Positions 1 to 6,219 of a DNA stretch of 7,364 nt are shown in pieces (position 1 is the first letter of the stretch; each line of letters starts with the position of its first letter). The stretch is from an uncultured Porphyromonas sp. (GTDB taxonomy: Bacteria; Bacteroidota; Bacteroidia; Bacteroidales; Porphyromonadaceae), in assembly GCA_945875135.1 (NCBI GenBank), contig CAMCJO010000107.1, positions 1 to 7,364 on the forward strand, written 5' to 3'. Made by a program: the position numbers and the translations under genes. The notes under the pieces were generated by a model. That model searched no databases. It was not told the origin of the DNA and saw only the letters and a list, made by a program, of their open reading frames with translations.

Positions 1-760
1 CTGCGATCTGGCTAGGCTCGAAGCTCATCGAGGCAATGTTGAAGGAGTTGCGATGTACCAGTCTCGTAGGATCAGCCTCCATGAGCTGCACCATAGCGTG
101 CAGTGCGTCTGGCATATACATCATATCCATGTAGGTACCCTCCTTGATGGGGCAGACGAACTTGCCCTCCTTGACAGCTGCGTAGTAGATCTCTACGGCA
201 TAGTCCGTGGTGCCACCGCCTGGTAGCGTCACATTGGAGATAAGCCCAGGGAAGCGTACCGAGCGGGTGTCTACGCCGAAGCGCTTGTGATAGTAATCGC
301 TGAGTAGCTCACCAGCCACCTTGGTCACGCCGTACATAGTCTTAGGGCGCTGGATCGTGTCCTGAGGAGTCTTGTCCTTGGGGGTATTATCGCCAAAGGC
401 TCCGATAGAGCTGGGAGTGAAGACGGCACAACCCTTCTCACGAGCTATCTCTAGGACGTTAAAGAGTCCACCTAGTCCGATGTGCCATGCGAGCTGAGGC
501 TTAGCCTCTGCCGTAGCGCTCAGGAGAGCTGCTAGGTTATAGATGGTATCGATCTTGTACTTGTCGACGATGGCTGCTATCTGAGCTGAGTCGGTGATGT
601 CGGCAAGCTCTGCGGGACCGCTCTCGAGGAGCTCTCCCTTAGGAGGCATTGCAGCGATGTAACCAGCTACGACTGAACCATTCTGGTACTCACGACGTAG
701 TTTCATTGTCAGCTCGGAGCCTATCTGACCGGTCGAGCCAATGATCAATATATTCTTCAT
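1..760 (-). CDS. tdh: L-threonine 3-dehydrogenase, NAD-dependent SDR/epimerase type (C-terminus cut off by the window edge)
   Basis: Oxidises L-threonine with NAD+ to 2-amino-3-oxobutanoate in the cytoplasm, the first step of threonine breakdown to glycine and acetyl-CoA (family knowledge). The frame stays open from the ATG at 760 to the left edge, giving 253 residues. Visible features are an N-terminal Rossmann fold with G8-S-T-G11-Q-I-G14, the SDR catalytic pair Y143xxxK147 (MYGVTK) with S117/S118 upstream, and the stretch RFPGLIS at 169-175. The PGGGTTDYAVEIYY block at 180-193 is characteristic of the epimerase-like threonine dehydrogenases rather than of generic UDP-sugar epimerases. Family members are about 310-320 residues, so roughly 60-65 C-terminal residues lie outside. 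There is no Shine-Dalgarno; the start is preceded by an A/T-rich stretch, as is usual in Bacteroidota. It follows the DedA gene by 64 bp but has its own -7 box. A general nucleotide-sugar epimerase is the less likely alternative. Confidence 0.87.
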   Translation of the reverse strand, partial: MKNILIIGSTGQIGSELTMKLRREYQNGSVVAGYIAAMPPKGELLESGPAELADITDSAQIAAIVDKYKIDTIYNLAALLSATAEAKPQLAWHIGLGGLFNVLEIAREKGCAVFTPSSIGAFGDNTPKDKTPQDTIQRPKTMYGVTKVAGELLSDYYHKRFGVDTRSVRFPGLISNVTLPGGGTTDYAVEIYYAAVKEGKFVCPIKEGTYMDMMYMPDALHAMVQLMEADPTRLVHRNSFNIASMSFEPSQIA

Positions 761-791
761 GTCTTTATATAGTTGAGCTTATTTTGCTGTG

Positions 792-799
792 CAAAGGTA
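792..799 (-). promoter_or_regulatory. Putative -7 box (TACCTTTG) for tdh
   Basis: TACCTTTG on the minus strand matches the Bacteroidota TAnnTTTG -7 element and lies 31 nt before the tdh start. No convincing TTTG -33 element is present 19-21 nt upstream; that space is occupied by an inverted repeat at 801-828. The leader would be only about 25 nt long. Confidence 0.45.
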
Positions 800-800
800 C

Positions 801-828
801 CTAAAAGGAGATGATTAAGAGCTTTTAG
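801..828. repeat. Perfect 7-bp inverted repeat at the DedA stop / tdh promoter
   Basis: CTAAAAG at 801-807 and its exact reverse complement CTTTTAG at 822-828 flank a 14-nt spacer. The right arm includes the DedA stop codon. The repeat sits where the tdh -33 region should be. No T-run follows on the minus strand, so it is a poor classical terminator. It may instead be a weak terminator, a transcript-end stem or a protein-binding palindrome. Confidence 0.4.
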
Positions 829-1484
829 TCTGTGATCAAATTGCGGCGACGCTTGCGCTGAACCTGCTTGACAATGTAGATCGTCAGCAGCAGTAGTACG
901 ATGGCTAGTATGGAGTAGCCGATGATGTGGCTATACTCGCTCGCCTTAGCGACCACCTGCTCCTTCGTCTCGATGCCAGGGACACGCGACAGGAGCACGC
1001 CGATGAGCGCGAGGATCGCATTCCAAGCACCAGCCCCTAGAGCCGTATAACCCACAAAGGCACCCAGCGGCATGCGGGCTAAACCAGCGGGAATAGAGAT
1101 GAGCTGACGAATGCCAGGCACCAAGCGACCCACGAAAGTGGAGACAGCTCCCTTGCGAACGAAGTAGTCGTTGGCGCGGTCGAGCTTCTCAGGACTCAGC
1201 AGGAGCATACGCCCCACTCTACTGCCGGCAAAGCGGTAGACGATAGGACGCCCCAGCCACATGGCTAAGTAATAGTTGATGAGCGCCCCCACAATCGCTC
1301 CACAAGTGGCAAAGAAGAGCACACCGACCACGCTCATCTGATCACCCGTGGCGGCCAGAAAGGCTGCAGGTGGTACGACCACCTCACTAGGAAAGGGGAT
1401 AAACGAACTCTCGATGGTCATCAAGAGGAAAACCGTCCAGTAGTTCAAGTGGTCAAAGAACCAGAGTGTCAGTTGTTCCAGCAT
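825..1484 (-). CDS. DedA-family (SNARE-associated/VTT domain) inner-membrane protein
   Basis: A 219-residue integral membrane protein of the DedA superfamily. Members have been linked to transbilayer recycling of lipid carriers such as undecaprenyl phosphate, to proton-motive-force homeostasis and to envelope stress tolerance; the substrate here is not known. Family marks are the N-terminal E25 with FIPFPSE at 28-34, and the signature FVGRLVPGIRQ at 117-127 followed by IPAG at 131-134, containing the conserved R120, P123 and R126. Hydrophobic segments lie near 13-30, 52-78 (re-entrant/TM region), 140-165 and 186-206. A basic tail (KRRRN, 211-215) suggests a cytoplasmic C-terminus. The length is typical of the family. 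It starts 23 bp after the glnS stop, with no -7 box or terminator between, so it is probably co-transcribed with glnS. No Shine-Dalgarno is visible. Confidence 0.9.
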   Translation of the reverse strand: MLEQLTLWFFDHLNYWTVFLLMTIESSFIPFPSEVVVPPAAFLAATGDQMSVVGVLFFATCGAIVGALINYYLAMWLGRPIVYRFAGSRVGRMLLLSPEKLDRANDYFVRKGAVSTFVGRLVPGIRQLISIPAGLARMPLGAFVGYTALGAGAWNAILALIGVLLSRVPGIETKEQVVAKASEYSHIIGYSILAIVLLLLTIYIVKQVQRKRRRNLITD

Positions 1485-1507
1485 ACTTTTCTAAGCGAGG
1501 AAGCTCT

Positions 1508-3205
1508 CTAGCGACGATCTTTGAGCGATACGGTGCGGTTGAAGACTAGCGCATCGGGACGACTGTCAGGATCGACCGTAAAGTAGCCGACTCTCTGGAA
1601 CTGCAAGTGGTCTCCCACCTGAGCGTCTCGTAGGCACTCCTCGACAAAGGCGTGCTGCACGATGAGCGAGTCGGGGTTGAGGTGGTCTTTGAGCTCCTCA
1701 GCCGGGATACCTGAGGGGTCTTCCTCTAGGAAGAGTCGGTCGTAGAGACGTACCTCAGCATCTAGTGCGTAGACCGTAGAGACCCAGTGTATGGTAGCCT
1801 TGACCTTGCGGTTGCTACCCTCCATGCCTGTTTTGCTGTCTAGGTAAACTTCGGCAAGGACGGCTGTCACATTGCCCTCGGCATCCTTTTCGCAACCAGT
1901 ACACTTGATGATGTAGCCACCACGTAGGCGCACGTCCAAGCCACCAGGCGTAAGACGATAATACTTCTTAGGAGCCTCCTCCATAAAGTCGCTCCGATCG
2001 ATCCAGAGCTCACGCGTAAGGTGCTGGATATGCGTACCCTCCGATAGATCCTCAGGGTTATTGACCATCTCTAGCGCCTCGTCGTGACCCTCGGGGAGGT
2101 TGGTCAGGATGAGCTTGACTGGGTCTAGGACAGCCGAAACACGTGCTGCGTGCTTGTTGAGATCATTGCGCACGGCATGCTCTAGGAGCGAAAGATCTAT
2201 CGTGCCCTCATAGCGGGTGTAGCCGATCATGCTGACGAAGTCACGGATCGACTGCGGCGTGTAGCCCCTGCGACGCAGACCGCAGAGGGTCGGCATGCGT
2301 GGGTCATCCCAGCCTGTGACTAGTCCCTGCTGCACGAGGCTGAGGAGCTTGCGCTTGCTCATCATCGTGTAGGTGAGGTTGAGGCGGTTGAACTCAAACT
2401 GATAGGGTCTGTAAGTGGTCCCCTCAGGCATCAGGAGCTCCACAAGATAGTTGTAGAGCGGACGATGCGGTACGAACTCCAAGGTACAGATCGAGTGAGT
2501 CACACCCTCGAAGTAGTCGCTCTGCCCATGCGCAAAGTCGTACATAGGATAGACCTGCCACTCTGTACCTGTGCGGTGATGCGGACGCTTGATGATGCGG
2601 TAGATGATCGGGTCGCGGAAGTGCATATCGTCCGAAGCCATATCAATCTTCGCACGGAGCGTCATAGCACCCTCGGGGAATTCGCCCGCATTCATACGGT
2701 GGAAGAGGTCCAAGCTCTCCTCAGCAGGACGATCACGATAGGGGCTATTGATACCAGGGGTCGTAGGCGTACCCTTCTGCTGGGCAATCTCCTCAGCACT
2801 CTGCTCGTCGACATAAGCATGCCCTGTCATGATGAGACGCTCGGCAAAGGCGTAAAGCTGTGGGAAGTAGTCCGAAGCGTAGCACTCCTTGCCCCACTCG
2901 AAGCCGAGCCAGTGGATGTCCTCACGGATAGCGTCTACGTACTCCACATCCTCTTTGATCGGATTGGTATCGTCAAAGCGTAGATTGCACACGCCCCCAT
3001 ACTTCTGAGCAATGCCGAAGTCGATGCAGATAGCCTTGGCGTGACCTATGTGTAGGTAGCCATTAGGCTCTGGTGGGAAGCGTGTCTGCACACGTCCATC
3101 GTACTTACCGCTCTGGATGTCCGCTACGACAACCTGCTCTATAAAGTTTAGTCCCGTGCTCTCTGCGCCATTGCTAGCTGCATCCTCTAGTGGAGTCTTG
3201 TTCAT
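1508..3205 (-). CDS. glnS: Glutaminyl-tRNA synthetase
   Basis: Class I aminoacyl-tRNA synthetase that charges tRNA-Gln with glutamine using ATP in the cytoplasm. At 565 residues it is close to the usual length (about 550-560). The HIGH motif is at 52-55, inside PPEPNGYLHIGH (44-55), whose PEPNG form is typical of GlnRS rather than of the related bacterial GluRS. The second class I motif (KMSKS equivalent) is MMSKR at 281-285. Residues around 70-100 (LRFDDTNP at 75-82) and 212-250 match the GlnRS catalytic core. The C-terminal 340-565 region is the two-barrel anticodon-binding domain, ending near VFNRTVSLKD (554-563). A direct GlnRS implies that glutaminyl-tRNA can be made without the GatCAB transamidation route. 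It begins 89 bp downstream of the preceding gene and probably has its own promoter (TACCTTTG at 3279-3272); DedA follows at 23 bp. Confidence 0.97.
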   Translation of the reverse strand: MNKTPLEDAASNGAESTGLNFIEQVVVADIQSGKYDGRVQTRFPPEPNGYLHIGHAKAICIDFGIAQKYGGVCNLRFDDTNPIKEDVEYVDAIREDIHWLGFEWGKECYASDYFPQLYAFAERLIMTGHAYVDEQSAEEIAQQKGTPTTPGINSPYRDRPAEESLDLFHRMNAGEFPEGAMTLRAKIDMASDDMHFRDPIIYRIIKRPHHRTGTEWQVYPMYDFAHGQSDYFEGVTHSICTLEFVPHRPLYNYLVELLMPEGTTYRPYQFEFNRLNLTYTMMSKRKLLSLVQQGLVTGWDDPRMPTLCGLRRRGYTPQSIRDFVSMIGYTRYEGTIDLSLLEHAVRNDLNKHAARVSAVLDPVKLILTNLPEGHDEALEMVNNPEDLSEGTHIQHLTRELWIDRSDFMEEAPKKYYRLTPGGLDVRLRGGYIIKCTGCEKDAEGNVTAVLAEVYLDSKTGMEGSNRKVKATIHWVSTVYALDAEVRLYDRLFLEEDPSGIPAEELKDHLNPDSLIVQHAFVEECLRDAQVGDHLQFQRVGYFTVDPDSRPDALVFNRTVSLKDRR

Positions 3206-3271
3206 TGCGTCTATATCTTATCGGAGGCCCTTGCGCCGTGAGGCAGCCTCCCTCGGTTATCTATTTGGATA

Positions 3272-3279
3272 CAAAGGTA
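3272..3279 (-). promoter_or_regulatory. Putative -7 box (TACCTTTG) for glnS
   Basis: TACCTTTG on the minus strand fits TAnnTTTG and lies 66 nt upstream of the glnS ATG, predicting a leader of about 60 nt. It comes only a few bases after the T-run of the preceding gene's terminator. No clear TTTG is seen 19-21 nt upstream. Confidence 0.5.
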
Positions 3280-3282
3280 GAT

Positions 3283-3317
3283 AAAAAAAGCACGCTACTC
3301 GACGTTGCTGGGCGTGC
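3283..3317 (-). terminator. Rho-independent terminator of the cca / hypothetical-gene transcript
   Basis: On the minus strand GCACGC (3317-3312) can pair with GCGTGC (3295-3290) across a 16-nt loop, and seven T residues follow directly (3289-3283). The stem overlaps the end of the upstream gene, including one base of its TAG stop codon. The short GC-rich stem plus T7 is the classical layout, although the loop is rather large. Confidence 0.6.
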
Positions 3318-3930
3318 GACTCGCTAAGGTGAGGCTAAAGCCGTAGCGATAGCGGTGAGCACCGTCGCTCTTGCGGATCATCTCCTGCGTATGCTCCCAC
3401 TGCTTGACCCAGAGAGGACGTACCTCTTCGCTCTCCTCCTCGGTACCCTCGTGGGGCATCTCGACTAAGGCAACCTCGACCTGCTCTTCGGGGGCAATCT
3501 CCGTCTGTAAGATGTAATGTATCAAGCTCATCGCCAGCATATCGAGCCACAGCTCGCGTGGCACCTCCACGGGCAAGCCCTCGAGCCTTTGATCCAAGCT
3601 GGGGTCTGTCACAATGAGTGCCAGGTAACCCTCACGCACCTCCTCTACGGGTATGCCCATAGGGTACTGCAGCGACACCTCCATACAAAAATTTTCGTCC
3701 GCCACCAGCTCGGCAAGGCGTAGCGAGAGTGCCTCAAAGAGTGCGTCAGCCTGACTATTTGTATAGAGAAGCTGTGGGTAAGCCCCCTCGAAGGGCAGCT
3801 GCTCGTAGAGCGTGCGCCACGGGTAATAAGGGAGGAAGTGCCCCACGGGAGCCGTGGGCATATAGATATTGTGTGAACCAAAGTGATGTGGCTCAGCTAG
3901 CTCTTCGGCTATCTTCGTCTGATCTGTCAT
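3295..3930 (-). CDS. Hypothetical acidic cytoplasmic protein downstream of cca
   Basis: A 211-residue protein I do not recognise. It has no signal peptide and no transmembrane segment, so it is probably cytoplasmic. The N-terminal third has an aromatic/proline-rich patch (FLPYYPWRTLYEQLPF, 32-47). The middle (about 60-145) looks like an alpha/beta fold with several hydrophobic segments. Around 146-167 there is a strongly acidic stretch (EEQVEVALVEMPHEGTEEE and following). The C-terminal part is basic and aromatic (HRYRYGFSLTL). No cysteine cluster, nucleotide-binding loop or catalytic signature is visible. It starts 15 bp after the cca stop with no promoter between, and a hairpin with T7 overlaps its own stop, so it is probably the last gene of a cca-led transcript. 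The long frame, sensible start and tight spacing argue that it is real. A role in tRNA biology would be a guess from position only. Confidence 0.8.
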   Translation of the reverse strand: MTDQTKIAEELAEPHHFGSHNIYMPTAPVGHFLPYYPWRTLYEQLPFEGAYPQLLYTNSQADALFEALSLRLAELVADENFCMEVSLQYPMGIPVEEVREGYLALIVTDPSLDQRLEGLPVEVPRELWLDMLAMSLIHYILQTEIAPEEQVEVALVEMPHEGTEEESEEVRPLWVKQWEHTQEMIRKSDGAHRYRYGFSLTLASRTPSNVE

Positions 3931-3945
3931 AGTTCTTTTTATCTT

Positions 3946-5412
3946 TCAGTCATTAGTCGGTTGTGCGGACTCACCCTCTTGTGGCTTGAGTCCACGCTCA
4001 GCAGCCTCCTTGAGCAGTAGCTCACGAGCTGGCTCATATTCGTTGGGTATCTCACCGTCGAGGATCGCGTTTTTGATCCGCTCCTTAAGCGTCCCCACGA
4101 TCTGTGAGGGCGGGATGCCAAAGAGACGCATGATCTCGTCACCATCGATCGGGGGTGCGAAGTTGCGAATGCGATCCTTCTCCTCCACCTCTTGGAGCTT
4201 GCGTCGTATCAGCTGATAGTTGTCTAGGACCTGCTGTACGCGCTTGGGGTTCTTGCTCGTCACGTCGCTCTCCACCAGCGTCATCAAGTCCTCTATATCA
4301 TCGCCCGCGTCAAAGAGCAGACGACGTATCGCCGAGTCGGTCACCCCCTCATCGACGAGCGAAGAGGGACGCATGTGCAGGTCGACCAACTTAGCGACAT
4401 ACTGCATGTGACTGTCCAGCGGGAGCTTGAGGCGGCGAAACATACGTGGCACCATCTTAGCACCTATATAGTTATGGTTGTGAAAGGTCCACCCCTGCTT
4501 CGCATCCCAGCGCTTGGTCTTGGGCTTCGCAATGTCGTGTAGCAGAGCCGCCCAGCGAAGGTAGAGGTTGTCGCTCTTAGCGGCCAACTGGTCGACCACC
4601 TGATAGGTGTGCGCTAGATTATCCTTGTGCCCCACGCCCACCACCGTCTCGGTGCCTCGCAGCAGCTGCACCTCCGGGAGGATGAGCTCCAGCAGACCCG
4701 TCTGCTCCATCAGGGAGAGCCCCACACTGGGACGCGGTGAGAGCATGATTTTGTTTAGCTCCACGATGATACGCTCCGCAGAGACTATCTTGATGCGCTC
4801 ACGGAGCTTCACAATAGCGTCAAAGACCGCATCATCGATGAAGAAGCCCAGTTGCGAAGCAAAGCGCACAGCACGCATCATACGCAGCGGATCATCATCA
4901 AAGGTGACCTGCGGATCGACCGGCGTACGGATCATATAGTCCTGCAGATCCTCCAGTCCGTAGAAGGGGTCTACCAGCTCGCCATAGGTGCGTTCGTTGA
5001 GCGAGATAGCCATCGCATTGATCGTGAAGTCTCGCCGCTCCTGATCATCTTCGAGCGTACCATCCTCGACGATAGGCTTGCGACTATCCCGCTGGTAGCT
5101 CTCACGACGCGCTCCGACGAACTCCACCTCCACGCCCTTGTAGCGTAACTGCGCCGTACCAAAGTTCGCAAAGACATGCACCTGGCACTTCGGCCCTATC
5201 TCCCGAGCTACCGCTTTAGCTAAGGTAATGCCACTGCCCACGCAGACGATGTCTATATCATTGCTAGGACGCTGTAAGAAAAGGTCACGAACCCATCCAC
5301 CGACCACATAGGTCTCCAGATCGAGCGTATCCGCCACACGCCCCACCAGCGCAAAGACTGGATGGCGCAGGTACGGGCTGTAGTCAGCGTAAGGGTCAAA
5401 AGGTATCGGCAT
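3946..5412 (-). CDS. cca: CCA tRNA nucleotidyltransferase (class II polymerase-beta superfamily, HD domain)
   Basis: Adds or repairs the 3'-terminal CCA of tRNAs from CTP and ATP, without a nucleic acid template. The 488 residues contain, in order: the nucleotidyltransferase signature GGWVRD (38-43) with catalytic carboxylates D52 and D54 (NDIDIV); RRDFTINAMA (126-135), the ribose-discriminating motif; and DDPLRMMRAVRFA (173-185), where D173-D174-x-x-R177 corresponds to the [E/D]DxxR nucleobase-selecting motif. An HD-type domain follows, with LLHDIAKP (290-297; H292, D293), a histidine group at 311/313 (HNH) and VDLH (343-346). The last 80 residues are a charged C-terminal tail. Poly(A) polymerase shares the fold, but in Bacteroidota this architecture is normally the sole CCA enzyme. 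AGGAG on the minus strand at 5423-5419 lies 6 nt before the ATG, the only clear Shine-Dalgarno in the window. The hypothetical gene follows 15 bp downstream. Confidence 0.93.
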   Translation of the reverse strand: MPIPFDPYADYSPYLRHPVFALVGRVADTLDLETYVVGGWVRDLFLQRPSNDIDIVCVGSGITLAKAVAREIGPKCQVHVFANFGTAQLRYKGVEVEFVGARRESYQRDSRKPIVEDGTLEDDQERRDFTINAMAISLNERTYGELVDPFYGLEDLQDYMIRTPVDPQVTFDDDPLRMMRAVRFASQLGFFIDDAVFDAIVKLRERIKIVSAERIIVELNKIMLSPRPSVGLSLMEQTGLLELILPEVQLLRGTETVVGVGHKDNLAHTYQVVDQLAAKSDNLYLRWAALLHDIAKPKTKRWDAKQGWTFHNHNYIGAKMVPRMFRRLKLPLDSHMQYVAKLVDLHMRPSSLVDEGVTDSAIRRLLFDAGDDIEDLMTLVESDVTSKNPKRVQQVLDNYQLIRRKLQEVEEKDRIRNFAPPIDGDEIMRLFGIPPSQIVGTLKERIKNAILDGEIPNEYEPARELLLKEAAERGLKPQEGESAQPTND

Positions 5413-5478
5413 ATCTATCTCCTCTATATGGTAAACGAAGGCTGTCGCACAAGCACTGCAGCCTCAAGTGAAGCGTTA

Positions 5479-5486
5479 CAAAGGTA
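5479..5486 (-). promoter_or_regulatory. Putative -7 box (TACCTTTG) for cca
   Basis: TACCTTTG on the minus strand fits TAnnTTTG and lies 66 nt upstream of the cca start. The expected -33 TTTG is not evident 19-21 nt further upstream, so support is from the -7 box and its position only. Confidence 0.45.
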
Positions 5487-5528
5487 ATACAAATTAGAGA
5501 GTGTAGCTGGGGAATAATCTCAAAAATG

Positions 5529-5558
5529 TTGTCACGTCAATAATTATACTTACATTTG
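5529..5558 (+). promoter_or_regulatory. Bacteroidota-type promoter for the RNA-binding protein gene
   Basis: TTG at 5529-5531 (-33 element, in context TGTTGT) is separated by 19 nt from TACATTTG at 5551-5558 (-7 element). Both the motifs and the spacing fit the phylum's TTTG-N19-21-TAnnTTTG housekeeping promoter. Transcription would begin near 5563-5566, leaving a leader of about 215 nt before the rbp start at 5781. Confidence 0.65.
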
Positions 5559-5564
5559 CACTCA

Positions 5565-5780
5565 GCAAACGGAGAAAAGCATCGACGGCTATGGCACACA
5601 TTAAGAATTTAGATAGTCGCCCTTTCTCGCCCGCTATGTGATGACGACACAACATCGCCGTGACAATAGATGGCAGTACGGTAGCAAATCAGACAGTTTG
5701 AGATCTGTATCACACTCGTGAGGTGTCTCTCTCTCCCCAATGCTTCACTAATTATTTTCCATTTTTCCCTTTTCCCTTTT
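5565..5780 (+). promoter_or_regulatory. Long structured 5' leader of rbp, candidate autoregulatory RNA element
   Basis: Inferred from the promoter at 5529-5558 and the start codon at 5781. It contains a possible short ORF (5591-5641: ATG, 16 codons, TGA; peptide MAHIKNLDSRPFSPAM). A hairpin GTGATG (5638-5643) / CATCGC (5653-5658) with a 9-nt loop enfolds that ORF's stop codon. A second hairpin, ACACT (5712-5716) / GGTGT (5722-5726), is followed by a CT tract (5726-5738). A pyrimidine run (5755-5780) with three TTTTCC(C) repeats then reaches the ATG. The run occupies the ribosome-loading site and could bind the RRM protein itself; this is inference. Confidence 0.4.
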
Positions 5781-6041
5781 ATGACCCTATATTTAGGCAA
5801 CTTGAGCTACCGAGTTCGTGAGAACGACTTGGAGCAACTACTCGGCGAGTTTGGAGAGGTCTCCAACGCTCGTGTCGTCATGGATCGCGCCACTGGGCGT
5901 TCACGCGGGTTCGGCTTTGCCGACATGGCAGACGAGGATGCTCGTCGTGCTATCGAGGCACTTAGCGAGCAGGAGTTTGAGGGGCGTCGTCTCCTCATTC
6001 GTGAGGCTGAGGATCGTCCTCGCCGCGAGAAGCGCTTCTAA
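5781..6041 (+). CDS. Single-RRM RNA-binding protein
   Basis: An 86-residue cytoplasmic protein made almost entirely of one RNA-recognition motif. RNP2 is LYLGNL at 3-8 and RNP1 is RGFGFADM at 42-49, with the aromatic RNA-stacking positions Y4, F44 and F46 present. The fold is followed by a short basic tail (DRPRREKRF, 78-86). Small RRM proteins of this kind are common in Bacteroidota, which generally lack Hfq, and in Bacteroides they are reported to act as global post-transcriptional regulators; the targets here are unknown. I chose ATG 5781 because RNP2 then begins at residue 3, as in the family. A GTG at 5718 in the same frame would add 21 residues (rich in L, F and P) translated from the pyrimidine-rich leader, with no family counterpart. 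It is the only plus-strand gene, with its own promoter and a strong terminator downstream. Confidence 0.93.
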   Translation: MTLYLGNLSYRVRENDLEQLLGEFGEVSNARVVMDRATGRSRGFGFADMADEDARRAIEALSEQEFEGRRLLIREAEDRPRREKRF

Positions 6042-6160
6042 GAAGTCTCTGAGCCGATTCGAGCCGTTGTGAAGCGAGACTAGACATCTTCATCTCACGA
6101 TACGGTATGGAGCGCGTTGCCCATAGCGACACGCTCGGTATAATCTAAGCCAATCCAATC
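6042..6160 (+). other. 3' untranslated region of rbp
   Basis: About 120 nt separate the rbp stop from its terminator, with no ORF of note. Inverted repeats AGTCTC (6044-6049) / GAGACT (6076-6081) and GAGCG (6110-6114) / CGCTC (6132-6136) could fold the 3' end, but both stems are short with large loops. The function is unknown. Confidence 0.35.
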
Positions 6161-6202
6161 AAAAGAGGAGCTACCACCCATCGGGCGATAGCTCCTCTTT
6201 TT
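6161..6202. terminator. Strong bidirectional terminator between convergent rbp and aldolase genes
   Basis: AAAAGAGGAGCTA (6161-6173) pairs perfectly with TAGCTCCTCTTTT (6189-6201), a 13-bp stem. In the 15-nt loop, CCC/GGG can form a small inner stem. Reading plus, the stem ends in a run of five T residues; reading minus, the stem ends in TTTT. It lies 18 bp beyond the aldolase stop and therefore can end both transcripts, more convincingly the rbp one. Confidence 0.85.
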
Positions 6203-6219
6203 ACGTATCTATAGTAGGT

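Larger units (their letters stand above)
5413..5780. other. Divergent regulatory region between cca and rbp, with no long gene
   Basis: This 368-bp stretch lacks a convincing protein gene. The left third is the cca leader and promoter (minus strand; about 60 nt of leader). The centre (5529-5558) holds the plus-strand promoter of rbp. The rest (about 5565-5780) would be an rbp 5' leader of roughly 215 nt, containing a possible 16-codon ORF, two small hairpins and pyrimidine-rich tracts. No tRNA, CRISPR or known riboswitch pattern was recognised. Confidence 0.7.

Noticed and set aside
2465..2983. 172-codon plus-strand frame antisense to glnS
   Set aside because: It lies wholly inside the well-supported glnS gene, has no domain resemblance and no promoter ahead of it. 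Long antisense frames are expected from codon bias in this GC range.
3335..3932. Four alternative frames across the hypothetical gene (3335-3550, 3517-3723, 3645-3881, 3729-3932)
   Set aside because: The 211-residue frame at 3295-3930 covers all of them, begins 15 bp after cca and ends at a terminator. The alternatives have no such context.
4607..5177. Several 68-110 codon frames overlapping cca on both strands
   Set aside because: All are shadows of the cca reading frame, with low-complexity serine/arginine-rich translations and no family likeness.
5718..5780. N-terminal extension of the RRM protein from a GTG at 5718
   Set aside because: The added 21 residues would come from the pyrimidine-rich leader, and RNP2 would no longer sit at the N-terminus as in the family. 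ATG 5781 is the better start.
5609..5800. 63-codon minus-strand frame in the rbp leader
   Set aside because: No family resemblance. It overlaps the rbp start antisense and has no promoter box upstream on that strand.
6117..6144. E. coli-like sigma70 promoter (TTGCCC, 16 nt, TATAAT) just before the rbp terminator
   Set aside because: The Bacteroidota housekeeping sigma factor does not use this consensus, and a transcript from here would be only about 50 nt, mostly the terminator. Probably chance.
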